A DNA stretch of 64,000 bases, taken from Liolophura sinensis. Lineage: Eukaryota > Mollusca > Polyplacophora > Chitonida > Chitonidae. Positions 21,673-33,575 of this stretch are shown in pieces. The stretch covers positions 22,581,704 through 22,645,703 of the forward strand of contig NC_088304.1 of the NCBI RefSeq assembly GCF_032854445.1, given 5' to 3'. Each line of letters opens with the position of its first letter. Position 1 is the first letter of the stretch. The translations under genes and the position numbers were made by a program. Under the pieces are notes generated by a model, which was given only the letters and a program-made list of their open reading frames with translations, had not been told where the DNA came from and ran no database searches.

Positions 21673-21759
21673 AGTAAAGATATCAGGTGCTAGTTTTTTT
21701 GTTTTCTGGGCCTGCGTCAGTGCTTCCTGTACATGTTCCACAGCTGATTTGGAGTACGT
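21673..21759 (-). CDS. GRK2: GRK2/3 exon E3 (RH domain)
   Basis: 87 nt, acceptor TTTGTTTACAG and donor GTAAGT, 29 codons in phase 0/0: TYSKSAVEHVQEALTQAQ followed by KTKKLAPDIFT. It aligns with the vertebrate segment PFSKSATEHVQGHLGKKQ followed by VPPDLFQ. The mollusc exon is four residues longer in the middle (TQAQKTKK region), a loop-length change rather than a frame change. The following exon continues with PYIEEI as expected. A MITE-2 copy ends 18 bp beyond the exon on the donor side (21438-21654), so the 5' part of the following intron is nearly all transposon. Confidence 0.95.
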
Positions 21760-21865
21760 CTGTAAACAAACAAATGCAAATTATAAAACCTGAAACATCT
21801 ATAAAGGAATGAAAACACTTAAAAATGAAGATCACCACAACTATGTCCATGTACCCAATGTACAC

Positions 21866-22088
21866 GGATTCCTCAACCTCCTCCCATAGGAAAGAGCAGC
21901 ATTCAGTGCAATTTATGAATACCCTGTATTTTTAGCTTGATTTCAGAGACAAAACTACATCAGTTGCATTGGTCAATTTCAGGGCTTCACACAAAGTCCA
22001 ATTTTATCAGTCGACACAGAATAATGCCTTCCGAATATTCCTGAATAAACACCTTGCAAACATGTGAAAATGTCGAAGAATTACAGTA
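21866..22088 (+). mobile_element. MITE-1 copy
   Basis: GATTCCTCAACCTCCTCCCA at the left, AATGTCGAAGAATTACAGTA at the right, interior CAGTGCAATTTATGAATA and CAATTTCAGGGCTTCACAC. Confidence 0.82.
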
Positions 22089-22154
22089 TGTGCGTTTTCA
22101 GGAACCTGCAGGGGAAAAAAAGAGAAAATCAAATCATCAAATCAAGATAGCTGT

Positions 22155-22288
22155 ATTTATTTATTACTTTGATTGGTGTTTTACGCAAATTTTTTCACAA
22201 GAATATTTGACTTATTCGACGGCGGCCAGCAATATGGTGGATGGAAATCAGGCAGAGCCCGGGGAAAACCCACGGCCATCCGCAGGCT
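22155..22288 (-). mobile_element. SINE-A, head-truncated
   Basis: TTTGATTGGTGTTTTACGC, GCGGCCAGCAATATGGTGG, CCACGGCCATCCGCAGGCT. Confidence 0.9.
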
Positions 22289-22501
22289 AAGATGGTTGTA
22301 TGTCATAACACTAAACTGACATGACAATCCCGGATTATAGGCCATTATGAAGTCATGGACTGGTGTTGCAGCAATGATAGCCAACAGTAAGGCAGACACA
22401 CACTTTATAACAGCAAAATAAGTAATACCAGTCAAGGTCTTCGCTCAGATGACATCTGTGGCCTACTCTGCACTGAGCATGTCAAGTGTAAAACAAGTGG
22501 A

Positions 22502-22665
22502 TTATTTATTTATCTGATGGGTTTTTTATGCCATACTCAAGAATATTTCACTTATATAACTGCGGCCAGCATTACGGTGGGGGAAAATCAGGAAGGGGAA
22601 ACCCACGACTATCTGAAAGTTGCTTGCATACCTTATCAAGTGTTCTGGGGATGAAGCCAGCATAG
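22502..22665 (-). mobile_element. SINE-A, head-truncated
   Basis: TTATTTATCTGATGGGTTTT, ACTCAAGAATATTTCACTTA, GCGGCCAGCATTACGGTGGG, GAAGCCAGCATAG. Confidence 0.88.
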
Positions 22666-24003
22666 TTTTAATACCTGATGGCCATGGGTAAAGATTTACC
22701 AAATACCAGTATGACAGAAAATGTGATGCAACTGGAGGGGACATTAAAACACATCTGACAAAAAAGTAGTCAAAATGAAATCTGGTGAAAATACTTCAGA
22801 GTAAAGAAAATAAACTTCAATTTGGCACACTCTTAGTACAAGGTTGAAGGTGAATACCACAGTACAAGTATGTAATCATCAGAATTTTCCAGCTGTGCCA
22901 AGGTTGGGTTTGAACCCACACCTCACGTGTCTTAAAGAAATAAAAAAAAAACAAGCAACATACTACATAGCTTAGCTGCCCTTAACAGGCAAATAGGAAT
23001 TCATCCAAATGAAAGGAAAAAAATCCTCCAATTCAACATACATGTAACAATATAACATTTTGTGCAAACTTTGATGAAAAATTTTGACAGAGTCAATGTG
23101 ATCAAATCGAGCCAACAGGAAATATGATGAAATTTGAGGGCAACAAGCCACTTTGTGAAATATCTAAAACAACTGGCAACATGGTTATACTCGACCACAA
23201 CCGCTTTCATCATAAAAGCCAGTTGCTTTTATGATGAAATTCAGGGTGGCCAGCAATCTTATAATTGTCAAGCAATGAGGCAACCTGCTCAGACAATGTC
23301 AGACGGCCTAATCAGAAGATAATTTTATCTAGCCCTTTCATATAAAATTGACTTTTCTTGTAAGAATGAACGTCGCTAGCATCCTCCAGCAAGACAACAG
23401 TGACTGCAATGTTGACAGAGTTATTAACCTCAGGGTGATGTATGGGCTGCCGGAGATGATTTATACAGCTTATAACTCACTTCATTCCCTCTGTCACTAA
23501 CAATTTGCTGCAAACTATGCACCTATACAACTAAAATGACGATAAGGCTGCCCCGTCACATTCTGCCAAAAGCTGAAATGAAGATGAGGTTTCCAATCCA
23601 ATCCACTTTTATAGAGTGAAAATCCCCTGGGGAAACTATTAACCTGCCAGGTACAAGTCTGAAGAGACAGGCCAAACTGTCCTAGATGTCAGACCCACAA
23701 AAAACAACCCCCAGTTTACATGCACTTATCCTTGGTGATATTTGTCCACTGTTTGGTTTTGAGAGTCATCTGGTTACAGTATGTGACGGCTTTGTCATAG
23801 CTCATCCATCAGACACTGACCTTGGGGCCGACTTCCATCCTCAAGGATCTACTACGATACAAAAAGACAAACTTCGAAAGGCTCTCCTATATCTGAAAAT
23901 CTTTCTGATAAGTGGACATATATGTACTAGTCCACTTTTATGCATTTTCTTCTATATACATATACATGTATGTAATGATGTTCATTTTCTATAAAGATGA
24001 CCA

Positions 24004-24112
24004 CTGTAGATGGTCGTGGCACTGCCCGTTTTTCTCCCACCATAATGCTGGACACCGTTGTATAAGTGAAATATTCTTGAGTACGGTGTAAAACACCACT
24101 TAAATAAATATG
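24004..24112 (+). mobile_element. SINE-A, 5'-truncated
   Basis: GATGGTCGTGGCACTGCCCG, TCCCACCATAATGCTGGACA, GTATAAGTGAAATATTCTTG, GGTGTAAAACACCAC, TAAATAAATA tail. Confidence 0.9.
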
Positions 24113-24669
24113 GAGATGACCAAACCAGTGGCACTGAAAACCCTACAGTAAAAAATCCACATGACATACTGGGGGACTTTGATTGGAACAGATAAGAAAC
24201 TGTAAATCTGAAATAATACGTAGTTGAAGAAACTGGATTTTGACTCCTGCGCTCTGGACATTTCCACGTTAATGCATGTTGAGTTCATCACTTACACATA
24301 AGTATAAATACATATATATGTTATGCTCTGGCAATATGTACATGTAGCAACTACATAATGTACTATGTGATCTTGATTTTCCCAAAATATAGTATGAGGC
24401 ACACATTTTGTACAGGAAAAATATACCTTGGACACTTTCCACCTTAGTCAATATTATTCTCTCCATTCTGATTATAATGCCTCAAGAGACTTTTACTTAG
24501 TCTAGAAATACCTCTAATTACTTCAAATGTGTTAAATTGATTGTGACACTGTTTTAAAACAGAAAATTTCTGGGGATACAGGCCAAATGCCATCCCATAA
24601 CTGGATCACAATGCAAGGCACACAGGACTTAGCTTTGTCCATGAAGGTGCTCACAGCATTAGAAACTGG

Positions 24670-25125
24670 AAACTGGGCTGGATAGGGAAGGTGGCAATGC
24701 TAACATGAGAAGAAACAGCAACATTGCTCTGGGAATTGGGCATACTGAAGGAGAACCTGGCAATGCTAACATGAGAAGAAACAGCAACAATGCTCTGGGA
24801 ACTGGGCATACTGCAGGAGAACCTGGCAATGCTAACATGAGAAAAAACAGCAACATTGCTCTGGGAATTGGGCATACTGAAGGAGAACCTGGCAATGCTA
24901 ACATGAGAAGAAACAGCAACAATGCTCTGGGAACTGGGCATACTGCAGGAGAACCTGGCAATGCTAACATGAGAAGAAACAGCAACATTGCTCTGGGAAT
25001 TGGGCATACTGAAGGAAAAGCTGACAAAGCTAACAGGAGAAGAAACAGCAACACTGCTCTGGGAACTGGGCATACTGAAGGAAAAGATGGCATGGTTGAT
25101 ATGACAATAAACACCGACATTGCTC
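24670..25125. repeat. 66-bp array with 132-bp higher-order repeat
   Basis: The unit contains AGAAGAAACAGCAACATTGC and GGGCATACTGAAGGAGAACC. Two variants alternate (AACATTGCTCTGGGAATT...GAAGG and AACAATGCTCTGGGAACT...GCAGG), giving a 132-bp period. As 66 is a multiple of three, it holds three long ORFs on both strands (longest 24651-25310, minus). These are repeat artefacts. Confidence 0.93.
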
Positions 25126-25129
25126 TGCA

Positions 25130-25373
25130 AACTCAAAAATATTTCATTGATACAACGGGGGCCACCATTATGGTAGAAGAAAACTGTGGGGAAATCCAGG
25201 ACCATCCGAAGATTACCCATCAGATCTACGCATGTACGGCCGGAGGGGAAGCCAGCATGAGCTGGAGTTGAACTCACAGCCCCTGCATTGGTGAGAGGCT
25301 CCTGGATCATTGTGCCGTGCTGGCCACCAGTGGCAGCATGTTAACAACCTCAACCATGGAGATCTCCCTCTGA
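25130..25373 (-). mobile_element. SINE-A, diverged, head present, abutting the 66-bp array
   Basis: CTCAAAAATATTTCATTGAT, GGCCACCATTATGGTAGAAG, GACCATCCGAAGATTA, TACGGCCGGAGGGGAAGCC and GTGAGAGGCTCCTGGATCAT. It begins within a few bases of the array end. Confidence 0.85.
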
Positions 25374-26475
25374 GAACTGGAAGGGGAAGGAGAAGTTGGC
25401 ATTGCTAAAGTTGGCATCGCTTGAGGTTCTGAATGCTGAAAACTCATACCTTGATTGGCTTGTTACTCAAGACACAACAGTTACAAATGCGTCTGCAGTG
25501 TTAGTTTATATATGGCTTGAGGGAGTACATCCCCAACCAGAAATGACAAGTGAAGACAACAGCTTGAGAAACGGTCTCCAACGAGTGTTCTGAAAACAGC
25601 TAATAGACTCAATCATTCTGTTTTACCTATAGATATCTGGAACTCATAGGTCAAGCAGACAATGTTAGTCATCAGACATCCACTCAACATAGCCATTGGG
25701 ACAGTGGCCGGAAAATTAAGATTTAGGTCAATAGGTAATTTTCTCTTCTGATTCTCGAGAGAGCTTTGCCAGAAGCCATGAAAGTGTACAGGCATGGAGA
25801 CTCACTGTTGGAGAGCATCATGCAATTATAGTACAGTTAGAAACATATATGTATCTTTGGTATCTCGATGCAAAAGTACGCCTTACATCGGTCAAAAAAG
25901 GACACACTGATTTTGTGTATCTCTTATAATGCTATTCCATGAAGTGAATGAATGAATTATTGATTATTGGTTTGTATAATGTCATATTTGAGTTGTAATA
26001 TAGTGAGTTAATAACAGGAATTAATATGGTAAACTTTCAGTAGGACCAAGTGTTAAGTGTAAAACACAAATAACAATGAGGAAGTGGTAAAAAGTAGATT
26101 AGCATTTTGTCACAAATACGTTAATTAAAACAAGCCAGTGAACCCAAAGTAAAATTGCATCTCACTTTGTTCTTCAGTGTAACTCAAAAAAAAAAAGCAA
26201 ATGTAGTCAACTACAACATATATTTATTGCAGAATTGGCATTCACAATCTGGGTCAAGTACATACGCATAAACCCTTATATTGTATAAAAATGAAAATGG
26301 CTGATGTAGTATCTGATTAGGATCAGCTGGTCCCATGGGATTTCATGGCATCAAATGCATCATTTTAAAGCTTTATATGCATCCAAAAATGCATTTTTAC
26401 ATACCTAACATTTTATAGGTGAAACACAGTAAATTAGCACGCATTCTGCAGGCACAGCTTACTGTTAAAGGTACC

Positions 26476-26688
26476 TACTGTAAATCTTCAACCTTTTCGA
26501 CCTCTGTTTCAGTGAAATATATACATATAATTATTATGAAAATGATGCTACAAATAAATTGTTTGGGCTCTAAAAAATGCAAGCTTCATAAAAGTGTGCA
26601 AATTATTTCTCTCACAATCTATAGTTTTCTCAGAATGTCTCAAAATACTCATCAGAGAGGCGGTTGATGAGTTTGACAAATTAGGGTA
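26476..26688 (-). mobile_element. MITE-2 copy
   Basis: The left end TACTGTAAATCTTCAACCTT and the right end ...TTAGGGTA. The interior is the reverse complement of the copy at 21438-21654 (AAGCTTCATAAAAG, TTTTCTCAGAATGTCTCA). Confidence 0.8.
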
Positions 26689-27858
26689 ATCCATTTCAAC
26701 AACACACAGTCTACTTATGTAATCTCATCCACACAATTAGCACGGTTGTTTCAACATCCTACAGTTTACACGTGATAATATCCACGCCATTAATTAGCAC
26801 GCTTACGGTAGGCCCAGCTTACCATGCCCACTAATCAATTCTCCAATTAACTAACAAGATCGGATTGCACCATTTACAGCAACCCTAGTAAGTCAGTCTA
26901 AAATAGTGCAGAATCTCTGTACCATGGGAGATTATATATGGAAACCAACAAGAGCACGTGCTTACGAATCAATGCCAGTGACAAGGTAATAAATATGGAA
27001 TATTTCGCCACAAACTCTGAGTGACCTTTATGGCCGTGGAATCAGATTCGAATGGCAGATGCAGTGTAATGCTGTGCAATGGCTGCCCTCTTTTTGAACT
27101 TTATGAAGCAATCTGTGTTTCATCATGTTCAAAAATGCATTATCTGCTCTGCTTGTATATTGATTTATTGGGTTTTTAATAATACAAGTTTTATTCATAT
27201 CATATTTCATACTACATGTAGGACTATAAATGTTACTGAATTCAGAGGTAGAACTTTCTCTAATGCAGCTATATATGTACTTATATATGTATCAAGTATC
27301 CATCAGAGATCAAAGGCAAAGAGAAAACATACAGCTGTGCAATCACAGCTACATGCACAATTCATAAAACTCACGGCAGAAAATGCCACCATGTTTGTCA
27401 GCAAGCTTAACAGTACTACATGTATAATGAATGTAGGCCTACCCATATACATGTACGGCCAGAGTATATCTTTAATTCACAGAGATATGCCTTCTGGCGA
27501 GGATTAATCATCATTTAACCTAGACTTACCCTTTCTTTATGATTCTATGACCAGTACAGGTCACCTGAAACTCAGAGATTTTTAGGCCAATTAGTATCTT
27601 GATATCCATCACACAATCTCTGATATTTTCTTTCTCTCGTTATTTCCAAGACAGCACTAGGTCATAATTCTGACAATCCGATTCAAATTAGACATCTGTT
27701 TTTACATTTGTCTGAAGGATGTAGCATAGCAAGATATTTTGCTGGAAAAATGTAGTAAAGTTTCTGCACCAAAAATGAGAATTGATGATTTTATTTATTT
27801 CACCGGAAAACAGAATTCAATTTCACATTACAAATTTATTTATCTTCCAGTACCTCTG

Positions 27859-27992
27859 TTTATTTACTTGATAGGTGTTTTATGTTGTATTCAAGAATAT
27901 TTCACTTATATGACAGCGGACAGCATTATGGTGGGAGGAAACCCGGCAGAGCCCGAAGGAAACCCACGACCACCTGCAGGTTGCTGGAAGAC
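27859..27992 (-). mobile_element. SINE-A, head-truncated
   Basis: TTTACTTGATAGGTGTTTTA, TTCAAGAATATTTCACTTAT, GCATTATGGTGGGAGGAAAC, CGACCACCTGCAGGTTGCTG. Confidence 0.92.
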
Positions 27993-28716
27993 CTAGTACC
28001 TCTACAACACAGTGTCAATGTAATTACACACAGCACCATAAAAAACACAAAAAATTCCAAATAAAAAAAAAAAGCGCCCATATATTGAACAGACAAGGCC
28101 TTCTTTCAATGAACCGATGAAATCCTGAGACAAAACAGCTGCATGAACTTGTACAGATTTGAACCCACAGCCCACTCTTGATACTTTAACATTTCAAACC
28201 ACCACTTGATACATTATCAATGGCTCCATGATATCAGGTCATGGACAGGCAGTTGAGCCTGCCACTCTATCTCTCTGTGAAGAGTGTACCTTTGTGCACA
28301 GCCCCAATGTGACTAATCTAGCTACACTGTCGGAATCTACAGTCCTCAGTTTTTGCAAGGCTTCTATGATATTAAAGAAAACAGCCACTAGTCATGTCGA
28401 ACACACACATCTTTCTCAGCGCAGTTTCGTTCCGCAGGTATTTTTAGGAGATTTAATGCTTAAGGATGCTGTAAATAACTTTGAGGCAGCCTATTATGAG
28501 CAAATCTCTCTGACCAACACGCGCAGGTGAAATAATACTCTCTGACTTTAGCCCACTCCATCAATATTCTCAGTATCAAATAAACTAGGCCAATGTCAGT
28601 GAATGTTAAGTTGTAGCCACTTGGAGATTTCTGTCAGCTCACTGATCAATATGGTGAACATTCATGTGCATGGAACAAAAGACACTCCCATACCTTCCTC
28701 TGTTGCTGCTTTATTT

Positions 28717-28890
28717 CTCCATTTTATTGGTGTTATATGCCGTACTCAAAAAATATTTCACTTACATGACTACGGCGAGCAATATGGTGGGAGGAAACCA
28801 AGTAGAGCTTGCTGGAGGAAACTGAGTAGAGCCCGGGTGGGGGAAACCCATGGCCATTCGCAGGTTGCTGGCAGACCTTCCCATATATTC
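28717..28890 (-). mobile_element. SINE-A with internal duplication
   Basis: ATTTTATTGGTGTTATATGC, AGCAATATGGTGGGAGGAAA, then GAGGAAAC...GTAGAGC occurs twice (28793-28812 and 28813-28834), followed by CATTCGCAGGTTGCTGGCAG. Confidence 0.88.
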
Positions 28891-30094
28891 CTCTATTACA
28901 TGTTGAATGTAAAAGTGTTAACGGCTGGAACTTGAAGCGGTGTTGTTGTGTGCCCTCTCCAGCAACATGCCATCCACATTAAATTACAACCACAAACCTC
29001 ATATCATTTCCCAGTTACAATGTCCACTACACTGTCCACCTCATACATGTTGATATGCACCTCATCTAACAATATCAGAATACTATTAGAATATCTCATT
29101 CCAAAATTTCACGCAAATCTCTTGCCCAAGCCCTAGTCATGTACATTTGGCAGTCTTACTCTACAAATGGCTGGCTGGTGTGCAATTCCCTCAATTTACA
29201 GTAACGAAATGATATGACATTGGTTCGGATAAATGTCACAGCATCTTTACCTGGATTTACCTGTGTGCATCCATCGATTGATAATTAATACATGCATACT
29301 GTATATCACTTTAGTACACACCAATTTTAATTATCCACTTTGTTACTTTTTGTGTGTTTCAAATTTGCATTGAAAGAGCTGTATGTCACATGTTCCTTTA
29401 ACAATAATGTAGTACTGCATGCTTTGAATTCCTTGATGTCCTTCACAAAGTATCGTATTAACAATGTACATACATGCACATGTACATGACATTGAAAAGC
29501 TTCTACATTTCCCCCCCCCCTCCCCCAGTCCAGGTGTCACATATAGCTCTCAGTTTCTCAAGTTCTTGGACACCTTTGCATTCGCATCTCTTGATAGCCC
29601 TAGTCTGAGCAGCATGGCTTCCGGGCATCTTCCTGCGGCTTCCTTAATTGGTCTAAGTTGGCATCCTTCGTTTCAAGAGCCCGCACATCTTCACCCGCCT
29701 CTCTTCCTATCCAGCCTATCCAGCCATGCAATTTTCCCTTTTTCTCCCCTCTATTCTGCGTCTGTTTCTCTCTGTTTCTTTCCTGTTTTTATGTCTTAAG
29801 AGATTGCCTGAAGGCATTCTCCATTAAATTAATAGATGAAGTGTTCTTGTACGTCCTTGTTCAGATGGCATCTCAGAGCAAGTACATTCTCTCCAGGAAT
29901 GAAAATGCCGAGACACACGGCCACCGAAGAGGACCAAAATACTTCAAGGTCAGACAATTCCAAACCAGAAATGTCACAGTGATTTTTAACACCTCAGTTA
30001 AAGCAATCACAACATCTGATTCAAAATTTCTTATGTGACCAATTGATACCGGTAATGCAAATGACTTCTATTGACCTCAGATAATACATAGGTA

Positions 30095-30240
30095 TTTGAA
30101 GATTGTTTGCAACATACATGATGGATAACATCCTACTAGAGAAATGTCAATTTAAGCATCCAAAATATTATTTATTACCTTTATTTGCCTCCAAAAATCT
30201 ACCTTTTTGGCGAAGTGTTATGTTTAAGACCATCTACCTT
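30095..30240 (+). mobile_element. MITE-3-like copy, diverged
   Basis: GATGGATAACATCCTACTAG, AATGTCAATTTAAGCATCC, TTTATTTGCCTCCAAAAA, resembling MITE-3 copies at 51461 and 55996. Confidence 0.6.
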
Positions 30241-30305
30241 TCACATAAGGTGATTTCCAGACTAGAACTAAATATTCATAAATACATCAATTACTAACGT
30301 TTTGA

Positions 30306-30560
30306 TTATTTATTTATTTGATTAGTGTTTTATGCCATACTCAAGATTATTTCACTAATACGACAGAGGCCAGCATTATGGTAGGAGGAAACTGCGCAGA
30401 GCCCTAGGCAAATCCACTACCATCCTTACGTTGCTGAAAGACCTTCCCACTTACAACCAGAGAGGACGCCAGCATGAGCTGGACTTGAACTCACAGTACC
30501 GCACTGGTGAGAGGCTTCTGGGTCGTTACGCTGCTCTAGCGCTCTAATCAACTGAGCCAT
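30306..30560 (-). mobile_element. SINE-A, full length with target-site duplication
   Basis: From TTATTTATTTGATTAGTG through GAGGCCAGCATTATGGTAGG and AGCATGAGCTGGACTTGAAC to TCAACTGAGCC. Flanks TAACGTTTTGA (30295-30305) and TAACTTTTTGA (30561-30571) form an 11-bp duplication with one mismatch. Confidence 0.93.
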
Positions 30561-31223
30561 TAACTTTTTGAGAAAATACCAGACAGTACATATACATTAA
30601 ACCATTTTATACACGTGTCATATTCATGTTCTTTGATGGAATGTACAGTGTCAGAATCTTCCTTTAAGCCAAGGAGCAATATTCTTCAATTTTTACTTGA
30701 AACATAAACATCACACTGCATGGCGAAATCCTTATAATGCAGCTACATGTGCCTACGACACTAAACTGCTTTCTCTGCAGCCTGCACTGGGGATAGCAGG
30801 AATACTGGAATTCTGTGCATTAAACTCATAACTGTTATAGCCAAGGCAGATGATGTAAACTGGCCGTGCAACAGTTCCATTATTGTATTATACAGACCCA
30901 GGCCAGGCGCCATATTCAAAAGCCGTTTATGGCCTTGGTATCTCATTTAAAAAGCAACGCCCCCTGCCCTTAACAATCAGCTGTAAATGTAGAGATTAAG
31001 GTAAGTACTGGAGTACACAACACTAATCAGAAATTAATAAGCATAAATCACAGCTTTGCGCCACCAGAAAATGAGCTGTGCATTGGACAGCACATTTATC
31101 AATCTGTGAACGTAAAAAGGAAAATTGCCGTCTGCTGTAGAGAAAGGACACACATAAGTATCATCCAGTCCATTTCTAAGAAAAAGAAACTTTACAATTG
31201 ACCAAGACATTAACTCTACTCAC

Positions 31224-31325
31224 GTGTGACTGTGATAACAATTCCTTCATGATAAATTGGTCATATATTTCTTTGCCTACTTTGATTCTCTCTTCGTCTG
31301 ATTCTAATTTCTCAAATTTCTTCAC
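31224..31325 (-). CDS. GRK2: GRK2/3 exon E2 (RH domain, G-alpha-q contact helix)
   Basis: 102 nt, acceptor TCTCTTTACAG and donor GTGAGT, 34 codons in phase 0/0: VKKFEKLESDEERIKVGK followed by EIYDQFIMKELLSQSH. The family equivalent in vertebrates reads IKKYEKLETEEERVARSR followed by EIFDSYIMKELL. Family knowledge places the G-alpha-q contacts of GRK2 in this helix (Arg106, Asp110, Met114, Leu118 and neighbours). Here Asp, Met and Leu are kept, and the position aligned with Arg106 is Lys, a conservative change. The exon sits alone between a 9.5-kb and a 25.4-kb intron. About 240 bp upstream lies a MITE copy (31567-31798) and an ATTC microsatellite. Confidence 0.96.
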
Positions 31326-31492
31326 CTGTAAAGAGATAAAAGCAATGGTGACATATTAGAACAGGTGGATAGCATAGAATGAATCCATGGAAACAGAGAC
31401 AGATGATCAGAGAAACTAATAACATACAGACACCTTAGAACAGTTAGAGCAGACTCCTAAAGTCAAAAGCAAGTCATTAAACCTCAAGCATT

Positions 31493-31526
31493 CATTCATT
31501 CATTCATTCATTCATTCGTTCATTCC
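31493..31526. repeat. ATTC/TTCA microsatellite
   Basis: Seven to eight tandem ATTC steps 170 bp upstream of E2; possibly the remnant of a SINE tail. Confidence 0.9.
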
Positions 31527-31566
31527 AATATGAAACAGTGACACAGCCTTTTAGTAATGATGATCA

Positions 31567-31798
31567 TACCCTAGTTTCTCAACATTTTCGTATATGAATG
31601 AGCAATTCCCAGTGCAATTTACGCACATTTTTCATTTGACTCTGGAGGACAAATTACTTTTGTTGAATTTGCCAATTTTGGGGCTTCACAAAACGTATAA
31701 TTTTATCAGTCCACACAGAATAATGCCTTCAGAATATTAAGCTTGCATAAACACCTTGCAATCATATGAAAAGGTTGAAGAATCACAGAACTTGAAGT
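31567..31798 (+). mobile_element. MITE-1 copy near E2
   Basis: TACCCTAGTTTCTCAACATT at the left and AAAAGGTTGAAGAATCACAG at the right, interior CAGTGCAATTTACGCACA and TTTTATCAGTCCACACAGAA. Confidence 0.83.
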
Positions 31799-32363
31799 GA
31801 TAAACAGACATATACCTGTTCTTTAAAAGTTTTGAACTGGCTGAAATTCCTCAACACTGTAATTAAGTACTGGTCATTTGCACTTCATATACATGTATTG
31901 CAGTGGTCAATTGCTATGGAAGGCAGATAGCGGAATGCCTGGAATAAGCCACAGGACTTTGGCAAGTAACTGAGGAACTTTTATACCTATCATGTGATAC
32001 GCTGACATGTATATGTACAGCAGGTTCACCAGGTGTACCCTAACTCTTCTAATTTTTGGGACGCCTGGTCCGCTCTTTTTAGCCAATACACATGTATTGT
32101 AGCGGTAATATTTAGTTTCTTTTCTTTACATTGTTAGCTAATCTAATAAACATATTCATGCTCTTATTATTGGTCCAAAAAAAAAAAAAAAAAAACAAAC
32201 TGGGAGAGAAATGTTATTCTTTGCATTCAGTACTACTAATATCTGTCCTAAGAAACAGAAGAATTAGATACGGTACTTGGTGCACCGTATTGGTTGGTGG
32301 AAAGTAAGTGCTTTCTAATATTTGTGCACATATATATGTACTGGTAATGCCCTATGGGTAGCA

Positions 32364-33384
32364 CTGTATGGCAATGTTGACAGTTTTACTGCCCAGGATC
32401 TGCCCAAGGAGCAGTTACAGTACTGAGGTAGGAAAATCCAGAACTCCTTCTGTATGGCAATGTTGACAGTTTTACTACCTGGATCTGCCCAAGGAACAGT
32501 TATAGTTCTGAGGTAGGAAAATCTAGAGCTCCTCCTGTATGGCAATGTTGACATTTTTACTGCCAGGATCTGCCCAAGGAACAGTTACAGTACTGAGGTA
32601 GGAAAATCTAGAACTCCTTCTGTATGATAATGCTGACAGTTTTACTGCCTGGATCTGCCCAAGGAACAGTTACAGTACTGAGGTAGGAAAATCTAGAACT
32701 CCTTCTGTATGACAATGCTGACAGTTTTACTGCCTGGATCTGCCCAAAGAACAATAACAGTTCTGAGGTAGGAAAATCTAGAACTCCTTCTGTATGGCAA
32801 TGTTGACAGTTTTACTGCCAGAATCTGCCCAAGGAACAGTTACAGTACTGAGGTAGGAAAATCTAGAACTCCTTCTGTATGGCAATGTTGACAGTTTTAC
32901 TGCCTGGATCTGCCCAAGGAACAGTTACAGTACTGAGGTAGGAAAATCTAGAACTCCTCCTGTATGGCAATGTTGACAGTTTTACTGCCAGGATCTGCCC
33001 AAGGAACAGTTACAGTTCTGAGGTAGGAAAATCTAGAGCTCCTTCTGTATGGTAATGTTGACAGTTTTACTGCCAGGATCTGCTCAAGGAACAGTTACAG
33101 TACTGAGGTAGGAAAATCTAGAGCTCCTTCTGTATGACAATGTTGACAGTTTTACTGCCAGGATCTGCCCAAGGAACAGTTACAGTACTGAGGTAGGAAA
33201 ATCTAGAACACCTTCTGTATGACAATGTTGACAGTTTTACTGCCAGGATCTGCCCAAGGAACAGTTACAGTACTGAGGTAGGAAAATATAGAACTCCTTC
33301 TGTATGACAATGTTGACAGTTTTACTGCCAGGATCTGCCCAAGGAACAGTTACAGTACTGAGGTAGGAAAATCTCCAACTCCTT
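32364..33384. repeat. Tandem array, 85-bp unit (about 12 copies)
   Basis: The unit contains CTGTATGGCAATGTTGACAG, TTTTACTGCCAGGATCTGCC, CAAGGAACAGTTACAGTACT and GAGGTAGGAAAATCTAGAAC. Copies are highly alike. Confidence 0.95.
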
Positions 33385-33465
33385 TTTCAAGGCTGGGACT
33401 GAACCTCAATGAAATAAAATCTTTTATTTTTTAACTTGTATTGTATACACATATATACTTATTTT

Positions 33466-33575
33466 TTACTGGACTTGTTTTATGCCACACTGCAGGAATA
33501 TTTCGCTTATACTACGATGACAAGCATTACGTGGGGACCCACGACATCCACAGGTGGCTGGCAGGCCTTTCCAAG
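33466..33575 (-). mobile_element. SINE-A, diverged
   Basis: GACTTGTTTTATGCCACACT, GGAATATTTCGCTTATAC, ATCCACAGGTGGCTGGCAGG. Confidence 0.75.

Larger units (their letters stand above)
21760..31223 (-). other. Intron between E2 and E3 (9.5 kb)
   Basis: Holds a MITE-1 (21866-22088), a MITE-2 (26476-26688), a MITE-3-like copy (30095-30240), SINE-A copies (22155, 22502, 24004, 25130, 27859, 28717, 30306) and the 66-bp array (24670-25125). The stretches 22670-24000, 24115-24650, 25380-26470, 26690-27850, 28000-28715, 28890-30090 and 30572-31220 show no gene. The longest non-repeat ORF (27079-27507, + strand) has no recognisable domain. Confidence 0.85.

Noticed and set aside
24651-25310. Longest ORF in the window (219 codons, minus) with Ser/Val-rich repeats
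   Set aside because: It is produced by a 66-bp tandem array; other frames and the opposite strand are open too, and part of it runs into a SINE-A.
27079-27507. 142-codon plus ORF in unique sequence
   Set aside because: No recognisable domain, composition like the AT-rich intron around it, and it is antisense to the host gene. Length is compatible with chance in 64 kb.
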